A stretch of 64,000 bases of DNA from positions 1-64,000 of the forward strand of contig JAFAVK010000127.1 in assembly GCA_019242475.1 (NCBI GenBank). The letters run 5' to 3'. The translations under genes were made by a program, and so were the position numbers. The notes under the pieces were generated by a model. That model did no database searches, was not told where the DNA came from, and saw only the letters and a program-made list of their open reading frames with translations. Shown one piece after another: positions 18,712 through 27,309 of the stretch. Source of the stretch: Acidobacteriota bacterium. GTDB taxonomy: Bacteria > Acidobacteriota > Blastocatellia > Pyrinomonadales > Pyrinomonadaceae. Position 1 is the first letter of the stretch. The number at the start of each line of letters is the position of its first letter.

Positions 18712-19518
18712 TTAGAACGTAACCGCGACCGAGTGGTTGACGGGGCCGTGACCGCGCCCCAGGCCCGGCGCGCGGCGGATGGCCTCCGTGACGAAGCGCT
18801 TGGCCGCGGCGACCGAGTCTTCGAGGTTAAGTCCGCGGGCGAGGCACGCGGCTATCGCGGCCGCGAGCGTGCAGCCGGTGCCGTGCGTCGAGTTGGTGTC
18901 GATGCGCGCGGCGGTGAACGTCTCGACCCGACCATCTTCGTCGAGCAGCAGATCGACCGCGTCGCCTGCGAGGTGGCCGCCCTTGACGAGCACGGCGCGC
19001 GCCCCCATTTCGCGCAACGCGCGCGCGGCCCCGAGCATCCCCGCGCGGTCGCGTACGCGGAGCCCCGTGAGGCGCTCGGCCTCGGGCACGTTCGGCGTAA
19101 CGACGCGCGCGAGCGGCAGCAGTTCCCTCTTCAGTGCGTCGAGCGCCGCGTCGTCTATCAGGTCGAAGCCCGAGGTCGAGCGCACGACCGGATCGACGAC
19201 GGGCGCGGGCAAGGAGGCTTCGCGGAAGAGGCGCGCGACCTCCCGGATGATCTCGCGCGTCGGGAGCATGCCGGTCTTCGCGCCGGCCACGCGGAAGTCT
19301 TCGGCGACGGCCAGGACTTGCGCGCGCACCGCCTCGGCCGTCTGGTGCGCGGCGCCGAAGACGCCGGTCGTGTTCTGGTAGGTGAGCGACGTGACGGCCG
19401 CCGTCGCGAAGCAGCCGAAGGCGCTGAACGTCTTCACGTCGGCGACCACGCCCGCGCCGCCCGACGGGTCGAACCCCGCCACGGTCAGCGCCACCGGCAT
19501 CTGCGTTTCGTCACTCAT
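18712..19518 (-). CDS. thiD: Hydroxymethylpyrimidine / phosphomethylpyrimidine kinase
   Basis: 268 residues from the ATG at 19518. This kinase phosphorylates HMP and then HMP-P for thiamine synthesis. Ribokinase-fold motifs are GFDPSGGAGVVADVKTF (substrate-binding, about residues 14-30), KTGML, DPVV and the anion-hole HGTGCTLAAAIA near residue 215. The start overlaps the end of thiE by 8 bases, so the two are coupled. Its closeness to thiE supports the assignment over a generic sugar kinase. No TPP riboswitch was seen upstream. Confidence 0.95.
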   Translation of the reverse strand: MSDETQMPVALTVAGFDPSGGAGVVADVKTFSAFGCFATAAVTSLTYQNTTGVFGAAHQTAEAVRAQVLAVAEDFRVAGAKTGMLPTREIIREVARLFREASLPAPVVDPVVRSTSGFDLIDDAALDALKRELLPLARVVTPNVPEAERLTGLRVRDRAGMLGAARALREMGARAVLVKGGHLAGDAVDLLLDEDGRVETFTAARIDTNSTHGTGCTLAAAIAACLARGLNLEDSVAAAKRFVTEAIRRAPGLGRGHGPVNHSVAVTF

Positions 19519-20185
19519 CGCGCCCTTCGGGGCCGTGTGCCCGGCCGATGTGATGCACGATCCGCGCGAGGTTTTGTCCGTCCGCGAAGAGCCGAATCCC
19601 GGCCACGCCCGCCGCACCCGCCCGCAAGACCTTTTCAACTTCGTCCCACCCGACGCCGCCGAGCGCCACGAGCGGGAACGGGGAGAGTTCGCGCGCGGCC
19701 TTCGTCAAAGCCCCGAGTCCGACGGGCGGCCCGTATGCGCGCTTCGAAGGCGTGTCGAAGACGGGGCCGAAGACGGCGAAGTCCGCGCCGCCCTCGCGCG
19801 CCGCACGCGCCTCTTCGAGCGTGTGCGCCGAGACGCCGATCAAGAACTCCTCGCCGAAGGCGCGGCGCACGGCGGAGGCTTCGAGCGAGTTGGTCGTCAG
19901 GTGGACTCCGTCGCAGCCGGCGGCGCGGGCGATGTCGGCACGGTCGTTGACGAGGACGCGCGTCCCGCTCCCGCGCGCGACCTGCGCGGCGGCGGAGGCC
20001 AGTTCGAAAAGGGCGCGGCCGGTCAGACCCTTCTCGCGCAGTTGGACGAGCGTGACGCGCGCCGCGGCGGCGGCGCGGACGAGCGCGAGCAGGCGGCGGA
20101 ACTCTTCGGACTCCGGGCCGGCCGCGCTACTCGTCTCGCCGCCCGTGATGAGGTACGTGATCGGTCGCGCGGGCGCTCGGGACAT
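19511..20185 (-). CDS. thiE: Thiamine-phosphate synthase
   Basis: 224 residues from the ATG at 20185. It joins HMP-PP and thiazole phosphate to make thiamine phosphate. TIM-barrel motifs are VQLREKGL (catalytic Arg/Lys), VLVNDRADIA, GVHL, GVSAHTLEEA, FGPVFDTPSK and ALGGVG. The start lies 59 bases inside the end of the upstream membrane-protein gene in another frame. No later start fits, since YLITGG is the first strand. It could also act as a TenI-like thiazole tautomerase, but the thiD neighbour favours ThiE. Confidence 0.93.
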   Translation of the reverse strand: MSRAPARPITYLITGGETSSAAGPESEEFRRLLALVRAAAAARVTLVQLREKGLTGRALFELASAAAQVARGSGTRVLVNDRADIARAAGCDGVHLTTNSLEASAVRRAFGEEFLIGVSAHTLEEARAAREGGADFAVFGPVFDTPSKRAYGPPVGLGALTKAARELSPFPLVALGGVGWDEVEKVLRAGAAGVAGIRLFADGQNLARIVHHIGRAHGPEGRDE

Positions 20186-20561
20186 CCTGTGCTGGCGGCG
20201 TCGTCGGGAGAGTGTCGGCGGTCGGGAGCGGCTCGACGGCCGCGCGGGCTTCCGTCTGCGGCTTGTACGCGGGCGCGTCGGCGCCCTGGAGTTTACGCAC
20301 GGTCTCGTTGAAGTGGAAAATCTCCCAGAAGGCCATCGCCAGGTTGAGCAGGCCGATGCCGGAGACCGCGCCGCGCACCCAGCCGGAGGCGACCGCGCGC
20401 TGAAGCACGACGAAGCCCGTCTTCTGCGCGACCATGACGAGGAAGAAGTTGTCACCCCAGTCGCCCATCCCCCAAGGCTGCCACCAGGGCAGCAGCGTCA
20501 GGAAGACGCCCGCCTCCAGGCAGAGGAGGATGTAGAAGATGACCGTGAGCCTTGAAGCCAT
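20127..20561 (-). CDS. Small integral membrane protein of unknown function
   Basis: 144 residues. The N-terminus has a hydrophobic helix (about 5-25, VIFYILLCLEAGVFLTLLPW) and a second one (about 63-85, VRGAVSGIGLLNLAMAFWEI); a third short hydrophobic stretch lies near 38-52. The C-terminal 50 residues are Pro/Ala/Thr-rich and hydrophilic. I do not recognise the family. Its 3' end overlaps thiE by 59 bases, so it is probably expressed with thiE-thiD, though a thiamine role cannot be claimed. The part inside the overlap (last 19 residues) is low complexity and may be under little selection. Confidence 0.75.
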   Translation of the reverse strand: MASRLTVIFYILLCLEAGVFLTLLPWWQPWGMGDWGDNFFLVMVAQKTGFVVLQRAVASGWVRGAVSGIGLLNLAMAFWEIFHFNETVRKLQGADAPAYKPQTEARAAVEPLPTADTLPTTPPAQDVPSARATDHVPHHGRRDE

Positions 20562-20566
20562 ATCTG

Positions 20567-20647
20567 GTGAATGGTAAATCGTAAATCGTAAATGGCGAAC
20601 GTCGGCGCCGGCCGCTTTCCATTTACCATTTACGATTTACTATTTAC
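20567..20647. repeat. Heptamer-based inverted repeat (GTAAATC type)
   Basis: A 29-bp left arm (20567-20595) and right arm (20619-20647) pair with about three mismatches around a 23-nt loop. Units are GTAAATC/GTAAATG heptamers. The right arm contains the stop codon of the TPR gene at 20640. Confidence 0.88.
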
Positions 20648-23018
20648 TTGCCTTTTGCAGTTCCCGCAGACGCTCGGCGACGCCGCGGTAGGAGACGTCG
20701 ATGGCGTAGACTTCGGAGAGGACTTCGATGGCGCGGCCGTGGTCGCCCATCCGCTCGTAGGCCGTGCCGAGGTCGTAGCGCATGGCCTGGTACTCGTCCT
20801 CGGTGTGGCCGGGCGCCGCAAGGCCGCGCTTGAACCAGAGCGCCGCGGGGCGCGGCATGCCCTTCTCCATGAAGCAGTGGCCGAGCATGTTGCAGCATTG
20901 CAGGAAGCGCGGCGTGCCGTCGCCCGCGGCGGTCTGGCCCGCGGCCACCTGGAACTCCTCGACCGCCTGATCCAGCAGCCCCATCTCGCGGTAGGCCAAC
21001 CCCATCTGGTAGTGCGTGTCGAAGTCGCCGCCCGACTCCTCCACCTCGTCGTCGTCCTCGACCGCCTCGCGGAACTCGTCGAAGATGGCGGCGAGGCCGG
21101 GGTCGATGCCCGCGCCCTTCGGCTGCGAGTTGTTAGTCGCCGCACGCCGCGGAGGCTCCTCGGCCGCCGGCGTCTCGAACGTCACGGGCGCGGCGGGCTC
21201 CTCGAAGGTAACGGGCACTTCGAAGGCCGTCGGGTCGAACGCGTAGGTGTCGGCCGCGCCGGCGGCGGGGTTCGTGTCGAAGGCCGCGCTCGCGTCGAAG
21301 GCGGCCGCGGGGTCGGGCGTTTCGGCCGCCGCCGCGGCCGCCGCCGGGGCCATGCGCGCGCGCAGCGCGCCGATCTCCGGGTGTTGGCCGTACTGGCGTT
21401 CGAGCATGTCGAGCGTGTCGCGCGCGATGTCGGCGTAGCCCTGCTCGATGTAGAACTCGACGCTCTCAAGCTCCTGCTTGAGCATGCGCTCGACGCTCGG
21501 GCCTGACGCCTGCTCGCGCGGCGCGTCCTCGACCGGCGTCGTGAAGTCGAACTCCTGGAAGCCGGTCTGCGGCGGCGGGGGCGGGGGCGCCTGCGCCGCC
21601 GCGTCGAAGCCCGCGCCGCCGTCGGTCAGCTCGTTGAGGTCTGCGAAAGAGGCGCTGGCGTCGGCGGCGGGTGGCGCGGGCGCGGGCTCCGATACGGAGT
21701 TCCACTCGAACTCCGCGGCCGGGGGAGCGCTCGGGGGCGCGGCCGCCGTCGGGCCCGGCGCCGAGTCGCCGTCGTTCACCATGAAGCGCTCGAAGCTCGG
21801 GGGCTCGTCGGCCGACTGCGACTGCAAACCTTGGCCGCCCTCCTCGAAGAGCGGGCCGCCCAGCTCTTCCAGGCGCGCGAGGTTGCCCTGGTCGTCGGGC
21901 GCGAGCCGCGCGAGCCGCGTGAGCGCGAGCCGCTCGTCCTCGACCGCGCCCGTCACCTCGGCCGCCTCGGCCAGGCGTTCGAGCGCGGAGCGCAGCTTCG
22001 CCTCGTCGTGCATCGAAGAGTAGCAGCGCACGAGCAGGCGGTGCGCGTCCATCTGCTCGGGGTTGCGCGCGAGCACCTCCTGGAGAAGCTCGGCGAGCGC
22101 CGACTCCTGGCGCGCGGCCAGCGCGGGCTCGGAGACGTAGTCGAGCAGGCGCGCCGCGTCGTCGGGGCCGCCCTGGCGCAGGTAGAGCCGCGCCACGTCG
22201 AAGAGGAGCATGAAGCTCGAAGGGTCGCGGCTGACGAGTTCGTGCGTCGCCGCCTCGGCGCGCTGCGCGTCCTCGGCGTCCACGTAGGCGCGCGCGAGCA
22301 TGGCGCGGACTTCGAGGTCGCCCGGCCTCTCCTTGATGGCGCGCTCAAGGACTTCCGCCGCGTCGTCGGCCGTCCCCAGCGCCGCGTGCGCCGAGAGCAT
22401 CCCGTGCAGGGCGGCGTGCGAGGCGGGCCGGAGCGCCAGAGCCTTGTTGAAGGCGTCGAGCGCGGGCTCGAACTCCTTGCGCGCGGCGAGTCGCGCGCCG
22501 GCCTCGGTGTAAGCCTCGGCGGCGAGGTCGGGCAGGTTCTCGTTGGCGAAGCTCTGGGCGAGGCGGAGGCGGACTTCCGTGTTCGAGGGGTCGAGGTCGG
22601 CGATGCGGCGCAGCACGTCGAGCGCCTCGCGCGACTGGCCCGAGCGCGCGAGCGCCTCGGACGCGATGAGGTAGTGCTGGCGCGCGTCCACCATCAAACC
22701 CTGCTGCTCGTAGAGCGAGGCGAGCGCGAGCGCCGTGTGCTGATCCTGGGGCGCGAAGCGCGTCAGCTTCTTGTACATCGCGACGGCTTTGAGCGTGAAG
22801 CCCTGTTCGCGATAATGCTCGGCGACGCGGCGGTAGCACGAGGCGGCCTCGGCGCGCTTGTCGGTGCGGGCGTAGAGGTCGCCGAGCGTGTTGAGCGCGT
22901 TGAAGTCCTCCGCGTCGTGCTCGACGATGCGGGTGTACTCCTGTATGGCCGACGGAATCTTGCCCGAGGCAAGGTACTTCTCAGCCGCACGGATGGCTTT
23001 TGCCTTGTCGAAACCCAT
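20640..23018 (-). CDS. Large cytoplasmic TPR protein with Pro/Ala-rich linker
   Basis: 792 residues with no signal peptide. About ten TPR units fill residues 1-400 (for example AIQEYTRIVEHDAEDFNALNT; AVAMYKKLTRFAPQD). A low-complexity Ala/Pro/Phe-rich linker (410-640) contains a short helical segment (about 520-555, RMLKQELESVEFYIEQGYAD) shared with TPR proteins of gliding and pilus systems. C-terminal TPRs (680-790) include FDTHYQMGLAYREMGLLDQAVEEF. The layout resembles FrzS/Tgl-like or PilZ-pathway scaffold proteins, but no specific assignment is safe. It is divergent from the O-antigen ligase gene. The final codons and stop lie in the repeat element downstream. Confidence 0.88.
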   Translation of the reverse strand: MGFDKAKAIRAAEKYLASGKIPSAIQEYTRIVEHDAEDFNALNTLGDLYARTDKRAEAASCYRRVAEHYREQGFTLKAVAMYKKLTRFAPQDQHTALALASLYEQQGLMVDARQHYLIASEALARSGQSREALDVLRRIADLDPSNTEVRLRLAQSFANENLPDLAAEAYTEAGARLAARKEFEPALDAFNKALALRPASHAALHGMLSAHAALGTADDAAEVLERAIKERPGDLEVRAMLARAYVDAEDAQRAEAATHELVSRDPSSFMLLFDVARLYLRQGGPDDAARLLDYVSEPALAARQESALAELLQEVLARNPEQMDAHRLLVRCYSSMHDEAKLRSALERLAEAAEVTGAVEDERLALTRLARLAPDDQGNLARLEELGGPLFEEGGQGLQSQSADEPPSFERFMVNDGDSAPGPTAAAPPSAPPAAEFEWNSVSEPAPAPPAADASASFADLNELTDGGAGFDAAAQAPPPPPPQTGFQEFDFTTPVEDAPREQASGPSVERMLKQELESVEFYIEQGYADIARDTLDMLERQYGQHPEIGALRARMAPAAAAAAAETPDPAAAFDASAAFDTNPAAGAADTYAFDPTAFEVPVTFEEPAAPVTFETPAAEEPPRRAATNNSQPKGAGIDPGLAAIFDEFREAVEDDDEVEESGGDFDTHYQMGLAYREMGLLDQAVEEFQVAAGQTAAGDGTPRFLQCCNMLGHCFMEKGMPRPAALWFKRGLAAPGHTEDEYQAMRYDLGTAYERMGDHGRAIEVLSEVYAIDVSYRGVAERLRELQKASK

Positions 23019-23214
23019 CAGGGATATTGTAAACGGTCTGCGGAAGTGGACGGAAGTGACGCGAGGGCGGCGAGAGCAGCGACAGGGTGCTTTCCGGGCC
23101 CGGCGGTAACCTTACTTGTCCACGGCTCTTCAGCCCCTGCCTCCGAGGACGGGCAATTTTGTACGTTAGCACCCGCACGCGAAGGGTGTCAACCAACTCC
23201 TTCCGCAAGGATTT

Positions 23215-24768
23215 ATGCCCCAAAAGACGGACGAAAACGCGGAGACGACGACGGCCGGCGCGCCCTCGCCCGACGAGCCCGGAGCCGCTTCCGGCCGCAC
23301 CGCGCGCGCGGCGGAGAGGCTCGGGCTGGCGGGCTTCGCGCTCTACGCGCTGGCCGCGCCGCACTCCATCGCAGTCTCCTGGATAGGGCTCTCCTTCGCC
23401 GTCCTCGGCTGGCTCGTGCGCACGCTGGCGACGCGGCGTCTGGGGTTGCGGCGGACGCCGCTCGACCTGCCGCTCTGGCTCTTCTTCGCGTGGACTGCCC
23501 TGTCGTGCTTCCTCTCCGAGGAGCCGCGCGTGAGCGTGCCGAAGCTGATTAACGTCAGCACGCTCCTCCTGTTCTATCTGACGCAGGCGCTCGTCACGCG
23601 CAGGGCGGCGGTGCTGCTCGCGGTGCTGTTGGTCGTCTCGGGCTCGGCGGGCGCGCTGTGGGGCGCGGGCGAGTTGATTGTGGGGCGCGGCGTCGTCGTG
23701 CGGCGTCTGAGCGTTGACAGCCCGCTCCGGCGCGCGACCCCTCTGCGCGAGGGCGACGCCGTGTGGCGCGTGAACGAACGCCGCGTCTCAACAGTCGAAG
23801 AGATCGACGAGGCCATCCGGCGGACGCCCGCGGGAGAGAAGGTTAAGTTGAGCGTCGTCTCGCGCGGCGAACACGTCGAGTGGCCGGGCGCGGTCGTCAC
23901 GGACGAAATGCGCGCCGCCCCGTCGCCCTCCGGCATCCTTGAAGGCGGCGGGCGCACGCACAGCTTCCGCGCCTCGGGCTGGACGAGACACTACGAGACC
24001 TTCGCGGAGGTCTTGCAGATCGTCGCGCAGCTCGCCCTCGGCTTCGCCCTCGCCGGCTGGCTGCGCGAGAGGGGGAAAGGGCTCGGGGAGTCTTCGGGCG
24101 AAGTCAGGCGGGCGCGTTTGCGCGTCCGGCTCGCGGGCGCGGCCTTCGCGGTGCTCGCCGCGGGGATCGCGCTGACGGCGATGAGGACGACGCTCGTCGC
24201 CTTCGCCTGCGGCGCGTGCGTGCTGGCCTGGCGCGCGGCGGCGCGTGGCCGGCAGCGCGCGCTGGTGGCGGCGGCCGTGTGTGTCGTGCTCCTGCTCGGC
24301 GCGCTGGCCGTGTGGCGCACGCGCGCGAGCGGGGCGCTCCAGTTGAACGACCCGAGCGCGTCCCTGCGTTTTCAAGTGGCGCGCGTGGCCGCCGGGCGCG
24401 TCCCCGCGCACCCGCTCTTCGGCCACGGCATGGACGCCGTGCACGACCACTGGGCCGAGTGGGGCTTCCCCGGCAGCGACATGCTCCACGCGCACTCGAC
24501 GCCCGTGCAGCTCGCCTTCGACCGCGGCCTGCCCGCGCTCCTCTTCTGGCTCTGGCTGATGTTCGTCTTCTGGCGCCTGGCCGCGCGCGCCGAGCGCCTC
24601 TGGCGCGAAGCCCCCGACGCCGCCGCGCACGGCCTCGCCCTCGGCGTCACGGGCGCGCTCGCGGGCTTCCTCGCCAGCTCGCTCGTCAACTACAACTTCG
24701 GCGACGCGGAGGTCGCGCTGCTCGTCTGGTGGATGATGGGAGTTACAGTAATGATGAATGATGAGTGA
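23215..24768 (+). CDS. O-antigen ligase-family membrane protein with an embedded PDZ-like segment
   Basis: 517 residues with about ten hydrophobic helices. A Wzy_C-type region late in the protein has HPLFGHGMDAVHDHW and a HAHSTPVQLAFDRGLPAL motif (the H-N-x-x-L-Q-x-x-x-E-x-G-like signature of ligases). Between the helices at about 125-150 and 275-295 lies a soluble stretch (150-235). It carries a PDZ-like pattern, REGDAVWRVNERRV followed by TVEEIDEAIRR and KVKLSVV, presumably facing the periplasm. It is probably a glycan ligase or polymerase, consistent with the nearby export permease and FkbM-like methyltransferase. The last residues (VMMNDE) are encoded by the following repeat element. Confidence 0.85.
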   Translation: MPQKTDENAETTTAGAPSPDEPGAASGRTARAAERLGLAGFALYALAAPHSIAVSWIGLSFAVLGWLVRTLATRRLGLRRTPLDLPLWLFFAWTALSCFLSEEPRVSVPKLINVSTLLLFYLTQALVTRRAAVLLAVLLVVSGSAGALWGAGELIVGRGVVVRRLSVDSPLRRATPLREGDAVWRVNERRVSTVEEIDEAIRRTPAGEKVKLSVVSRGEHVEWPGAVVTDEMRAAPSPSGILEGGGRTHSFRASGWTRHYETFAEVLQIVAQLALGFALAGWLRERGKGLGESSGEVRRARLRVRLAGAAFAVLAAGIALTAMRTTLVAFACGACVLAWRAAARGRQRALVAAAVCVVLLLGALAVWRTRASGALQLNDPSASLRFQVARVAAGRVPAHPLFGHGMDAVHDHWAEWGFPGSDMLHAHSTPVQLAFDRGLPALLFWLWLMFVFWRLAARAERLWREAPDAAAHGLALGVTGALAGFLASSLVNYNFGDAEVALLVWWMMGVTVMMNDE

Positions 24769-24827
24769 TGAATGATGAATCTCTCAACGTAGCGATATTC
24801 ATCATTCATCACTCATCACTCATCATT
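24750..24827. repeat. Heptamer-based inverted repeat (ATGATGA type)
   Basis: Arms 24750-24780 and 24797-24827 (31 bp each) pair with one mismatch around a 16-nt loop. Units are TGATGAA/TGATGAG heptamers, the same family as the elements at 16704 and 29071. It lies between convergent genes and contains the ligase stop codon. Confidence 0.92.
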
Positions 24828-24829
24828 TC

Positions 24830-25699
24830 TTATGTGTGGACGGCTTCGGCGGGCTCGGGCGTTTCGGCGAGGCTCAGTTCGTACTTGCCTTCGTGGCGGG
24901 CGAAGAAGTTCTTGATGAAGGCGAGGGACTCTGCGGGCTTCAACGCGTGGAGCGCCTCCATGTCTTGGTTGCGGGGGAAGCGCTCGCGGCGGTCGGGTCG
25001 TTCGAGGTAGCCGCGGCGGTAGGCGGTCGCGGCGTCGAGCGCGGGCGTGTCGCCGAGCAGCTCGCGCGGGGCGATGAAGGCGTTGTTGTATTCGAGCGCG
25101 AGCAGCGCGTAAGCGTGGCGCCCGCACAGCTCTTCGAGGCTCGCGATGCTGTAGCCGAAGAAGTGGTGCTGCAAACGGAAGTCGGGGTCGAAGCCGACGC
25201 GGAAGCGGACGGGCGGCGGTATCTTCTCGTTGATCTCGGTGACGACGACGCGCGGCCGGAAGCTCTTCAGGGCCGCGTCGAGCACCCAGTAGTCGTAGCT
25301 GTCGATGTCGAGGCTGAGCACGCCGAAGTCCGCGGGGACGCCCGCGGCGCGCAGCAGCGGGACGACGTTCAAGGGGGTGACGAGCGCGTGGCGCGCCTCG
25401 ACCCCCTCAAGATTTTTGTAGGCGCGGGCGAGGCGGCGCGCGCGCTTCTCGTCGCCCTCGAAGCCGACGCCGCGCCAGCCTTGCAGGAAGAGCGCGTAGG
25501 TGTTCGAGCCGCGGATGCCGTCGCCCGCGCCCACGTCCACGGCGACGCGCGCCGCCTCGTCGGGGACGAGTCGGGCGACGAACTCCGAAAGCATCCGCTC
25601 CTCGTCGAAGTTCGAGAACCCCCTCCGCCGCAAGCGCTGGCGCGCGCGCTCCAAGTGGAGCCCGAGCCGGTTGAGGTAACGCTGCGCTTTCTTCGCCAT
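24830..25699 (-). CDS. FkbM-like SAM-dependent methyltransferase
   Basis: 289 residues. The basic N-terminal helix is followed by a SAM-binding motif VAVDVGAGDGIRGSNT (about 52-67), an acidic strand end GVGFEGDEKRA (about 76-86) and VLSLDIDSYDYWVLDAAL. That last motif is the FkbM-type D-x-D-x-x-E/D-x-x-V/I-L signature. A C-terminal region of about 120 residues is less conserved. It is probably a methyltransferase acting on a glycan or surface molecule, in line with the neighbouring ligase and export permease. Substrate unknown. The start is the ATG at 25699. Confidence 0.78.
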   Translation of the reverse strand: MAKKAQRYLNRLGLHLERARQRLRRRGFSNFDEERMLSEFVARLVPDEAARVAVDVGAGDGIRGSNTYALFLQGWRGVGFEGDEKRARRLARAYKNLEGVEARHALVTPLNVVPLLRAAGVPADFGVLSLDIDSYDYWVLDAALKSFRPRVVVTEINEKIPPPVRFRVGFDPDFRLQHHFFGYSIASLEELCGRHAYALLALEYNNAFIAPRELLGDTPALDAATAYRRGYLERPDRRERFPRNQDMEALHALKPAESLAFIKNFFARHEGKYELSLAETPEPAEAVHT

Positions 25700-25810
25700 C
25701 TCTTAAGGTCTGCGGCGCGTGCCGGGCGAGCCGGCCAGGGGACAGGTTCGAGGCGTGCGCGTCGGACGCCTTTTTATGCCAAAGCGGCGGGGGCAAGTCA
25801 AACGGGGGAA

Positions 25811-25930
25811 CAGTAGGCAGTAGGCAGATGGCGGTAGGCAGTTAAGAACCCCGCTGTCCAAAGTTCACGATTAAACCTTCAACGTTCATCACGCGGAGCG
25901 GCTGCCTACTGCCATCTGCCTACTGCCTGC
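25811..25930. repeat. Heptamer-based inverted repeat (GGCAGTA type)
   Basis: Left arm 25811-25841 and right arm 25902-25929 are complementary over about 27 bp with one mismatch, separated by about 60 nt. Units are GGCAGTA/GGCAGAT heptamers. The same unit type flanks the array at 9422-9779. Confidence 0.88.
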
Positions 25931-25932
25931 TT

Positions 25933-26766
25933 TCATATCACGTCCGCGAAATTCTTGCGGGTGCGCGCGAACCACCAGTAGCCGAGGAGGAAGGCGGCGA
26001 GCGCGAGGGCGGTCGTGTAGGCGAGCCCCGCCCAGTCGGGCTGCAAGCCTTCGAGCAGCGTGCGGCGGTAGGAGCGGACGAGCGGGGTGAAGGGGTTGAG
26101 TTCGAGCAGGTGGCGGAAGCGCGCGGGCACGACCTGCTCGGGGTAGATGATGGGCGTCAGGTACATCCAGGCCATCAGCACGAGGCCGAGCACCTGCGCC
26201 GTGTCGCGCACGAAGACCCCGAGCGAGGCGACGAGCCACGCGCCGCCGAGCGTGAACAACAACTGCGGGACGAGCAGGACGGGCAGCCACAGCGCCGCGG
26301 CGTGAAGCTGGCCGCGGATGACGACCGTGGCGATGAGGAGCGCGGCGGTGCCGAAGAGCTGCGCGACGAGCGAGGCGAACGCCTGCGCGACGGGCAGCGT
26401 CTCCAGCGGGAAGACGACGCGCTTGACGAGGTTGGCGTGCGCGACGACGATCCCCGCCGATTGCAAAAGAGTCTCCGAGAAGGCCGTCCACGGCAGAAGC
26501 CCGCAGAAGAGGTAGAGCGCGTACTCCCAAGGCGTGCCGTTCTCCGTGAAGCGCGCGCCGAAGACCCCCGCGAAGAGGAAGGTGAAGACGGCGATCATCA
26601 CGGCCGGCGTGAGCAGAGCCCACAGCATCCCCAGCGCCGAGCCGCGGTAGCGCGCCAGAGTCATCCGCCGCACCAGCGGCCACAAAAGGTCTGCGCGCCG
26701 CGGCAGCTCCCACAACGGCCTCCACACCGCCCGCCGCGCCGTCTGTGCCGAGATCATGGGGCGCAT
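25933..26766 (-). CDS. ABC-2 type polysaccharide export permease
   Basis: 278 residues from the ATG at 26766 (a second ATG at 26757 is equally possible). An amphipathic N-terminus (LWPLVRRMTLARYRGSALG) is followed by six hydrophobic helices; motifs LGMLWALLTPAVMI and MYLTPIIYPEQVVP and the C-terminal ARTRKNFADVI are typical of Wzm/KpsM/TagG-type permeases. It moves lipid-linked polysaccharide or O-antigen across the inner membrane together with an ATPase. The ATPase is not next to it in this window; the left neighbour is a methyltransferase gene. It is divergent from a GNAT gene with a 43-bp gap. Confidence 0.9.
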   Translation of the reverse strand: MRPMISAQTARRAVWRPLWELPRRADLLWPLVRRMTLARYRGSALGMLWALLTPAVMIAVFTFLFAGVFGARFTENGTPWEYALYLFCGLLPWTAFSETLLQSAGIVVAHANLVKRVVFPLETLPVAQAFASLVAQLFGTAALLIATVVIRGQLHAAALWLPVLLVPQLLFTLGGAWLVASLGVFVRDTAQVLGLVLMAWMYLTPIIYPEQVVPARFRHLLELNPFTPLVRSYRRTLLEGLQPDWAGLAYTTALALAAFLLGYWWFARTRKNFADVI

Positions 26767-26809
26767 TGTAACAGGAATCCGGACGTGAGAACCTTCGGGG
26801 GAGGCAGAC

Positions 26810-27259
26810 ATGGAACCGACCTTCAGAACCGCGGACACTTCCGACGCAGACGCGCTCGTCGAGATGATGCGCGACTTCAACGCGCACGAGCGCATCGCCT
26901 TCGAAGAGACGGAGGTGCGCGCCGTGCTCGCGCAGCTCTTCGCCGACGACTCACTCGGGCTCGCCTGCCTCATGCTGCTGGAAGGTGAGGTCGCGGGCTA
27001 CGTCGTCATCGCCTTCGGCTTCAGCGTCGAGTTCCGCGGGCGCGACGCCTTCATCGACGAGCTGTTCGTGAAGGACGAGCACCGCGGGCGGGGACTGGGG
27101 GCGGCGGCCCTGCGCTTCGCCGAGGGCGTCTGCCGCGACCGCGGCGTCCGCGCCCTGCACCTCGAAGTCGAGCGCGAGAACACGCGCGCCCAGTCCGTCT
27201 ACCGCCGCGCGGGCTTCGCAGACCACGACCGCTACCTCCTGACCAAGTGGCTCTCCTGA
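26810..27259 (+). CDS. GNAT-family N-acetyltransferase
   Basis: 149 residues. The acetyl-CoA-binding motif A is visible as DELFVKDEHRGRGLGAAAL (R/Q-x-x-G-x-G/A = RGRGLG, about residue 92), followed by LHLEVERENTRAQSVYRRAGF (motif B). The start has GGGAGG upstream. The acceptor (small molecule or protein N-terminus) cannot be told. It faces the export permease gene across a 43-bp gap and converges on the DUF58 gene across the palindrome array. Confidence 0.92.
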   Translation: MEPTFRTADTSDADALVEMMRDFNAHERIAFEETEVRAVLAQLFADDSLGLACLMLLEGEVAGYVVIAFGFSVEFRGRDAFIDELFVKDEHRGRGLGAAALRFAEGVCRDRGVRALHLEVERENTRAQSVYRRAGFADHDRYLLTKWLS

Positions 27260-27309
27260 CGGCGCGGCGTCTCCCGCAGCGACGCCCGCGGGGCGTGTTC
27301 GCCGCGCAC

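Noticed and set aside
20562-20639. TPP riboswitch upstream of the thi genes
   Set aside because: The leader contains only the GTAAATC inverted repeat; the conserved THI-box segments were not found.
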